Below the pieces are notes generated by a model. That model was not told the origin of the DNA. It saw nothing but the letters and a program-made list of their open reading frames with translations, and searched no databases. A stretch of 64,000 nt of DNA from Haemaphysalis longicornis (taxonomy: Eukaryota > Arthropoda > Arachnida > Ixodida > Ixodidae): the NCBI GenBank assembly GCA_013339765.2, contig CM023450.1:190978688-191042687 (forward strand). Direction: 5' to 3'. Positions 57,947-64,000 of the stretch are shown in pieces (position 1 is the first letter of the stretch; each line of letters starts with the position of its first letter). A program made the position numbers and the translations under genes.

Positions 57947-58141
57947 CGCGAAATTGTGAGGGGAGGGTGGTTCGCCGTGGCGGCGCGAGCGCTGTCCGAA
58001 AGTGTGGGGTGGCTGAGGGGGGGTGGGCAGTATGCTGTAAGGAGGCGAGTGTCGCGAAATTTTGAGGGGAGGGTGGTTCGCCGTGGCGGTGCCAACACTC
58101 TCCGAAAGTGTGCGGTGGGGGAGGGGGTGCAGTATGCTGTA
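57947..58141. repeat. Tandem duplication, 106-bp period
   Basis: Copy 1 at 57947-58039 and copy 2 at 58053-58141. Shared blocks are CGCGAAATT, TGAGGGGAGGGTGGTTCGCC, GTGGCGG, TCCGAAAGTGTG and GCAGTATGCTGTA. A 136-aa plus frame crosses it; the repeat is not in a whole number of codons (106 = 35 x 3 + 1), so the frame changes between copies and coding is unlikely. Confidence 0.8.
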
Positions 58142-59147
58142 CCCGCCGGAGACGCTCGTCTGCGCGACGCTGGCGAAAACGTGAAGGGGGCGTGCGTAGT
58201 AACGATGGTATGCGTTCCCTGCCTAAGACGCGGGTCGCGGTCCCTTCGTAAGGCGCACTTCGCGCCGCCGACGCAAGGGCTCATCATCGCTGCCGTCGAG
58301 AGAACCCACGAGTGAGTGCTGCCTGAGCGACTGCTGCGTCCAAATATCGCATTAGGGAGTACCTAATCACGAGCCACTTTATTGTAATAGCTTTATTGTA
58401 GATGTTAATCGACTATAAGAAGATTGTACTCTGGGAGAACACTTTAGAAGGGTAATACTTTAGCACAGAAACAACGTTTGATCCCGATGACCCTGAACTG
58501 TCAGAGAAAATGAATGAGATTGTAGACCGGTAGATCTGTCATTTCAAACGTAATTTCACCGCCTCAGTGTTACGACGCCCTTTTCTTCCATAGTAGGCGG
58601 CATACTATACTACGGTCCTCAGTTCGGCGTAGTGTTCCATTAAACGCGGCTCCTTTCGCTTAATGTATGCTACACATGGGATCTGCAGATACAAAATGTC
58701 TTGCGTGAACGCTAGAGACCGCATATTATGCAAATGTCTAATTGTGTTCCTTGCGCTCCTATCCTCCCACATTGATATATTAGCACGCATTAGATGTTAG
58801 GAAGGACTTTTATAGGGATTTTAGTGTCAATTAATGCCTACATTAGCGTTTGTGCTAAATGTTTGCAAATTTCTATAAACGGCCTATTTTAATGCCTGTT
58901 TTCATTATTCCCCCTACCCAAACTATGTAACCTCAAGTTTCATTGTCGTGCTTAGTCTGAGATCGTTATTCACGTTACCAAGGCAGCATTGACTGTTCAG
59001 AACTCTATAAAATTCATTTAGTCGTCGACTTCAACCAAGTCGCGGAAAACAACCGGTAGCACCAGTAAAATAGAACGCTCTTTCTGAGTGACAATAGCGA
59101 AGTTTTGAACAAAAAAAATTGGTGCAGCTTGCACTAGTAATGGAAGG
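58142..59147. other. Stretch without recognisable gene
   Basis: No repeat or domain seen. Ends with an A-run at 59110-59117. Confidence 0.4.
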
Positions 59148-59459
59148 GTGGAGAAACAGCACAGCTCACCTTTATTTCCGAGCTTGCCGCTGAAGGCTCT
59201 TCATGACTGGCAGGCCCGGATCCTTTTGTCCGGGGCTTTTCACATCTCCCCTAAAGTGGACCGTTACATAGCCCACGACAGAAACCACGACAACCGTCTT
59301 CGCTACCTCGGCATCGGTAGCAAGAACTTGGCGTCAGTGTACCTCGCTTCAGGCACAAACGCACGTGTACTGGCGAGGAGAACAGCACGCGAGAGATCAC
59401 CCAACGAACGCAATCGAAAAGAAGCACGTTTTATAAGGCGAGGGACCCAGGTTAAATGA
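59148..59459 (+). CDS. Unidentified ORF, 103 aa
   Basis: Not recognised. It has no start context evidence and no signal or membrane segment. The C-terminal third is rich in Arg (RRTARERSPN, NRKEARFIRRG). It may be a fragment of an element-encoded protein or chance. Confidence 0.15.
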   Translation: MEKQHSSPLFPSLPLKALHDWQARILLSGAFHISPKVDRYIAHDRNHDNRLRYLGIGSKNLASVYLASGTNARVLARRTARERSPNERNRKEARFIRRGTQVK

Positions 59460-59883
59460 CGACCAGTGGAAGCATTTTTCCCCGCGTTTGCCTCTTTTGT
59501 TTCATGTGGTGGCGGCCTTTTAATTATGTTCTGTTGTGCTTAATCTGGGGGTTTAGGTTATCGCTTTTTTGTTCTTTTATTGTTTATTTCCAAACCCCCC
59601 AAGTACATGTGTGCATTTGACTTCCCGTACCATAATGAGGCGACTTGGGAAGGCAAGATAGGATGGTTTTTGCAAGCTTTAGGCGCTTAAATTTGTTGTT
59701 AGGTTTATTTATTTTTCCGCTTCCAAAATAACCCCTTTCGGCTCTAATACTTGCGAAAATGTCGTGTCTGCCACATTGTATTTGTAGGTGTTGCGCACTG
59801 CGTGCCAACGCTTCTTTTTCCAATTGGCTGCAGATGTTATAGTTCCCCGCTGGTGCTAACCCCGCATCCTTCAAGCTTTTGGG

Positions 59884-59965
59884 GTGGCCCAGTGATTAGG
59901 TTGCCAGTTTCGCGGCGTGAAGGTGCCCGGGTTAGATTCGCGGGACCTCTCTGACCACATCTTTT
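59884..59965 (+). repeat. tRNA-headed SINE-like sequence
   Basis: An A-box-like TGGCCCAGTGATTAGG (59885-59900) and a B-box-like GGTTAGATTCG (59930-59940) are separated by about 30 nt, as in tRNA, followed by a TTTTTC tract. Confidence 0.5.
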
Positions 59966-60410
59966 TCTCAAGGCGCGCACTTCCAAAAACTGCTAGCGGG
60001 CTCCTCGCCTTCTGGCCACTTCCCTCACACTTCGAGGTTTTTTGGAGTGACGGACGGATAACGCTCGGCTTAAGCAGCTCTGTTGTTAAAAATCTGGAGA
60101 TGGTGGCAGTTTTCTATTGTTTCCACAATTTTCACAATGATTCTTTGGCTACGTTTCTGGTACACCCCAAACAGATTTCTGCAAACGTGAGCAGTCACGA
60201 CCTCGTTCCTAAAAGCATACTCTAATCCACCAGCATTTTCTACGCAACAGTCGATCATCGAACACGCCGTTCTTAGCAGATCACCCCTTCATTGAAGAGG
60301 CACCGGCGAAGCATCTCTACGCAGCTCTTTTTCCTCACGACTTAAACTTCACGCTGCCGATTGGCTCAAAGATGCGCTTTTCCCAGTAAAATTATGTTCG
60401 GCTGCATAAC

Positions 60411-60580
60411 ACCTCCTAAAAAAAAATTTCTCCCACCTCCCCTCGCGGGAACCCCTGTGTAGATGCGACGCATAGGGGGTTCCGTTGTTGTTTCCATTAG
60501 GTTGATTCTCCCATCGCGTGAAACGTGCCGTGAACCCCCTGCCGCGGCTATGACGCAACGTGGCGCGGCTATGACGCAAG
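60411..60580. repeat. Dispersed repeat B, copy 2 (possible non-autonomous Helitron part)
   Basis: CCTAAAAAAAAATTTCTCCC, CGCGGGAACCCCTGTG, AGATGCGACGCATAG and GGTTCCGTTGTTGTTTCCAT follow the order of 55940-56045. It continues with a duplicated GCGGCTATGACGCAA at about 60544 and 60567. No coding capacity. Confidence 0.55.
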
Positions 60581-60582
60581 GC

Positions 60583-60672
60583 AATCCAACACAATCCACT
60601 TTAATCCAATCCAATCGAAATCCAATCCAAGCCAAGCCAAGCCAAGCCAAGCCAAGCCAATCCAATCCAATG
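60583..60672. repeat. AATCC/AAGCC pentanucleotide array
   Basis: About 16 units of AATCC, then four to five AAGCC, then AATCC again. The minus-strand Trp/Leu/Gly-rich peptide through it is only the repeat. Confidence 0.9.
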
Positions 60673-62714
60673 CCCCTCACGAGAGAGTGTTCGCTATCGG
60701 AGAGGAGAGGGGGTGAGCGGCGGAGAGCGCAGCTCGCGCGGCGAGGAGAATGGGGGAGGGGTGTGGACGGACAACAACAACGCCGTATGGAGGGTCAAGG
60801 CGAGTGAATGAGATGCAGTCGCATCTAAAATGCTTCAGAAGTATGTGGAAGTGTATTTGGTAGGGTTCGGGTGCCTTGATTGTTTAATTCGGATGTGATG
60901 GTGTATGAGAAAATTGCTAGAGTTGCACCCAACAGTCCTCATGAAAGACGGTCATACTTTCTAGATAGATAGAAGTCTCTCTTGAGTTTATTATTTGTGT
61001 CTATTCCTGCTGCGCCGGAATAATTAGATTGCGTCACGCAGGTATCAAATATACTCGGCACAACTTAAGAATGACACCAGAAGTTGCCACTACGCCTCAT
61101 CACCTCTGCCTGCTGTTCCTCCACTGAACACAATGCGTGCCTTACTGCGATAATTTTGTACATGAGGCTAGTCCTTTCAGTGATTTTTCAGACCTAATCT
61201 GCTGATAAATTACTGAAGCGGCGGCACACAACCTACCGAAGAAACGGCAGGCGATGTCACGCATTAGGCCCAGTCTCATTTCAGAAGCGCGCGCCCGCAG
61301 TTCCGCGGAGTGATACACTGTATGAGCTATTGCCGTTCGTAACTTGCACTCGAGTATAGCACATTCGTAAATCAGTATTCCCAGGTCTAAGTATTTTTTA
61401 TGCTGTGTACATGCACTATATGCGACGCTCCAGCAAGCGATGGTGGCCATTGAACATGAATTTGAGGGTAAGTGGCGCTTGCTATGCTCACAGAGAAGGA
61501 CATAGAAACAAAACTTCACTTTCGCGAGGAGACGGCGGCGTCTCTCGAGAAAGTGTACGTTTCTTTTTCCGTGCACGTGCTCTGAGCATATAACAAGCCC
61601 AACAACCTTTCAAAAGCCCGTTACACCAACTAGCCCGACGTCAAGCTTTACTGAATGAACTTGACCACTGAGCTTGTTGAATTAAGCCAATGAACTGCCG
61701 CTAGTTTAGTAGTTTTATGGGACAATTCAACGACTGTGTTTAACTGTTGGCAACCTTTTGTGCTGTCATATACAATAACAATTTCCGTTCTCCTGTGGTG
61801 GATACAGCTGACGAGTGTCGTCGTTCGACATTATTTGCAATCATTTAAAATTTCATCGCGCCTATATTCCCGACGTTGGAAGCCTAAAACGCTGTTTTGC
61901 GTCCCTCTTTTTGGCGCCGAAAACATACTATTTCAATGCTAAAATTCCAGCCTCTAGTAATCACATTAGCTAGCTAACCAACCGAAGACGAATCGCCTCC
62001 TTATTCCGAGAACCAAGACACAGGGGTAAGTGCTCGTCGCAGTAACCTTGTTTATCCCTGAGGCAATACATCTCCATCTACGTCATTTCATTCTTTTTCC
62101 TTCCCAATACCGCCTTGATTTCTCCACTTAGATGAATTTCCTCGAACCCCACCAGCCTAGTCACTCTTCTTGGACACCTCATCTTTATTGGTAGAGATTG
62201 GAAGGGAACTTCTGATTAGCTTCATCCTATCCAGCTGTCCCACTGCAAGAAAAGTTTCAATGGGAAAATGAACAAGAAATGACGCATCAAGACAAGGGGC
62301 ATTCTAGGATATAAAAGACGTTGCTACCCTTTCGAGCAATAGGGTAAACGAACCATAGTGACGTAACGTCCGTACAAAGCGGGACAACAGCTTCTTAGCA
62401 AAAGTAAACCTCGAATTCTATTTTTGCTGCAACTATTCTGCAGTCTAATTCTTGTTTGCGAATTCTTCCGGCCTCATCAATTTCACGTCTGTTAAAAAAA
62501 GTATGAAAGACTTCTGATGATACTTCAGCGTAAGTTTAAAACGAGTGTGGTGATTCGAAGACTTGTGAAGGTTTAGGGGTTAGGTGGGGAAAAGGCGGTC
62601 GCGCTGAATCGCGTTTCCTCTTTATATAAGTGAGGGCACACACCACGCCAAATTCATCAAGGGATGGAACGCTGAATGGAGGGTTTCACACAATGCACCG
62701 ATCCCCACATACTC
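60673..62714. other. 2-kb stretch without recognisable gene
   Basis: No recognised domain. The 144-aa minus frame at 61142-61576 lacks motifs. Confidence 0.4.
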
Positions 62715-62800
62715 GACGTGGCAGAGGAATAGCCTACGGTATTGAACTCTCATGTGGCGGGAGTTATATTGAGCAGACGGGACACTGTTTAAATGCCCCA
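62715..62800 (+). pseudogene. Penelope-like GIY-YIG fragment
   Basis: The plus frame reads GIAYGIELSCGGSYIEQTGH and CLN before losing similarity. It aligns with VVYRIPLSCGKVYIGQTGRCLN of Penelope-like elements. YIGQTGR is YIEQTGH, with the catalytic Arg as His. About 28 residues remain. Third, independent Penelope relic in the window. Confidence 0.65.
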
Positions 62801-63400
62801 AATTTTGTTATTTTGTTCAGGCGTGTGAGAAGTTTTTTTATGATAATAGGACTTCCGATACAAATATGAAATCAGAAAAAAATGATTCATTCGGACGGAC
62901 ACTAGGACACACTGTGCACTGCGAAACACTGGGCACTGGCAGCCCAGTGTATCAGTTGAAAAAGAAAGCTACGTTCGTCAGCATGATTTATGGTTCAAGT
63001 GAAGACACGAACGTAAAGGTTGTGTGGTTATCATTTGTAATAACAATTTCGTTTACCTGTCACTATCCCGTTGAGCCACCCGGGCTCAACGCGAGCTGAC
63101 ACGCGTAAACAATATTTTTTAGCACACAGAAGTACGTGCTGCCCTCTCTTCTCTAGTTTTGGAAAGTTCCAGCATCCTTCACGGCCGGACTGAAGGAGCG
63201 GCGAGCGCGCACTTTGAAAGTACGCGCCCGCCTCTCCTCCAGCCCGGCCTTGAATCCTTATTATGTCGATAGATGGTGTTAAATGTCGAAAAAAAAAAAA
63301 AAAACTGCGAGGCAAAAGGACTATTGTTTGAGTTACCGTTCTCCACTCGTTATCGCAGCCGCTTTTCGCGCTCCTACTCACGTTTGCGCTTCAATTCAAT
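62801..63400. other. Stretch without recognisable gene
   Basis: An A-run of 16 lies at 63289-63304. No domain or repeat recognised. Confidence 0.4.
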
Positions 63401-63478
63401 AGAGTTTTAGCATAGCGGCTAGCGGAGGTTTACGCTCCGGCGTAGCGTTAGCGGACGGTACCCACTATGCTAAACTCT
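63401..63478. repeat. Short inverted repeat, MITE-like
   Basis: AGAGTTTTAGCATAG at 63401-63415 faces CTATGCTAAACTCT at 63465-63478. Between are GC-rich words (TAGCGGCTAGCGG, GCGTTAGCGG). About 78 bp, may be a minimal MITE or a promoter-like palindrome. Confidence 0.5.
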
Positions 63479-63912
63479 GTTAGCGAGCCAAGCGACGTCA
63501 GCAGGATGGTCCGATGCAGCTCGCCACTTGTATCGGGCAGTCAAAACAACTTTGGCTTAGTGGGACGAGCGTCCTCGCGCCCCTCGCGCCGCCACTGCAA
63601 CCCTCCGCCTTCTTTCGCGCACCCTTTACCCTCCTTTCATCTCTCCGCGCATTGCAGTATAAAGGGGGAGGAGGGAGAGAAGGAGGGGCTAAGTACGCAG
63701 AGGAGCAAACGCCCCTCGACGAGGGGCTCCGCTCCCCGATGCGTCGAGCCACGTGGTATCACTTGAAGGGGAAATTCATATACACAGCGAAACTCGCTGG
63801 ACGAGGGCATTATATGGGTTGCCCTAAAGCGAGGAGGCAGCTGGTAAGCGAGACGTGACTCGTTTTAAAATTATTTGGTGAGTTAGCGCATTGAAGCTAC
63901 ACCTATGCTGTG
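63479..63912. other. Stretch without recognisable gene
   Basis: GC-rich. CTCGACGAGGGGCTCCG at about 63714 forms a hairpin. Complementary GC-rich frames (84-114 aa) overlap each other, so none is supported. Confidence 0.4.
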
Positions 63913-64000
63913 AGGCGAGCCGTAGGGGAGGGCTCCGGATTCATTATGTTGTATTCGGGCTATTTAACGCGCACCGAAATCTCCACACACAGGAATTTCC
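63913..64000. repeat. Dispersed repeat A, copy 3, cut by window end
   Basis: AGGCGAGCCGTAGGGGAGGG, CTCCGGATTCATT, TTTAACGCGCACCGAAAT and CACACACAGG, in the same order and orientation as copies 1 and 2. It runs off the edge. Confidence 0.6.

Noticed and set aside
57905..58315. 136-aa plus-strand GC-rich frame
   Set aside because: Crosses a 106-bp tandem duplication that changes frame; composition follows GC content.
60366..60680. Trp/Leu/Gly-repeat peptide on the minus strand
   Set aside because: It is a translation of the AATCC/AAGCC array.
63498..63858. Overlapping GC-rich frames on both strands
   Set aside because: Mutual shadows in a GC-rich stretch with no homology.

Overview
This window looks like intergenic DNA from a large, repeat-rich arthropod genome, most likely a hard tick (Ixodida). 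I infer the organism from the repeats: decayed Penelope-like elements carrying GIY-YIG endonucleases, I-clade and CR1/Jockey-like LINE ends, Ty3/Gypsy gag and integrase relics, Helitron and Tigger fragments, and several short tRNA-headed repeats of a kind I associate with tick genomes. There are no bacterial operons, no rRNA, no CRISPR array and no convincing intact host protein gene. Almost all open frames are short and lack recognisable domains. The recognisable protein homology is nearly all transposon-derived and broken by stops and frameshifts.

Layout. 0-7 kb: mostly featureless, with one weak ORF with an acidic C-terminus at 952-1287 and a direct repeat at 2.6/3.0 kb. 7-10.6 kb: Ty3/Gypsy gag relic, tRNA-headed SINE-like modules and a palindromic MITE-like element. 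10.6-16.4 kb: little beyond a CA-rich tract. 16.4-24.4 kb: three LINE 3' ends on the minus strand, a Penelope GIY-YIG relic and a 542-bp Tigger-like MITE with TA flanks. 25.1-27.6 kb: the largest element, a decayed Penelope-like retroelement (N-terminal region, RT, GIY-YIG, 3' end). 29.5-30.7 kb: a degenerate ~100-bp tandem repeat and an RTE-like RT fragment. 33-38.3 kb: SINE, MITE, LINE 3' end, and an RT relic split by a 115-bp Penelope-derived insertion with an 8-bp target duplication. 40-47.6 kb: LINE tails, a Helitron fragment, a CR1-like RT on the minus strand and a Gypsy integrase relic. 51-57.8 kb: a Tigger element with both TIRs and the transposase C-terminus, a hairpin MITE, a Helitron helicase tail, SINE-like heads and a LINE 3' end. 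58-64 kb: a 106-bp-period duplication, further SINE/Helitron-family copies, a pentanucleotide tract, a third Penelope relic and a dispersed repeat running off the edge.

The sequences do not form a pathway. They are layers of independent insertions, some nested. The best leads are the 115-bp insertion made of both ends of a Penelope element, the Tigger and Tigger-like elements whose ends can be placed, and the repeat modules shared between distant sites. I found no convincing new multi-gene system. All family assignments come from reading motifs by eye, not from database searches.
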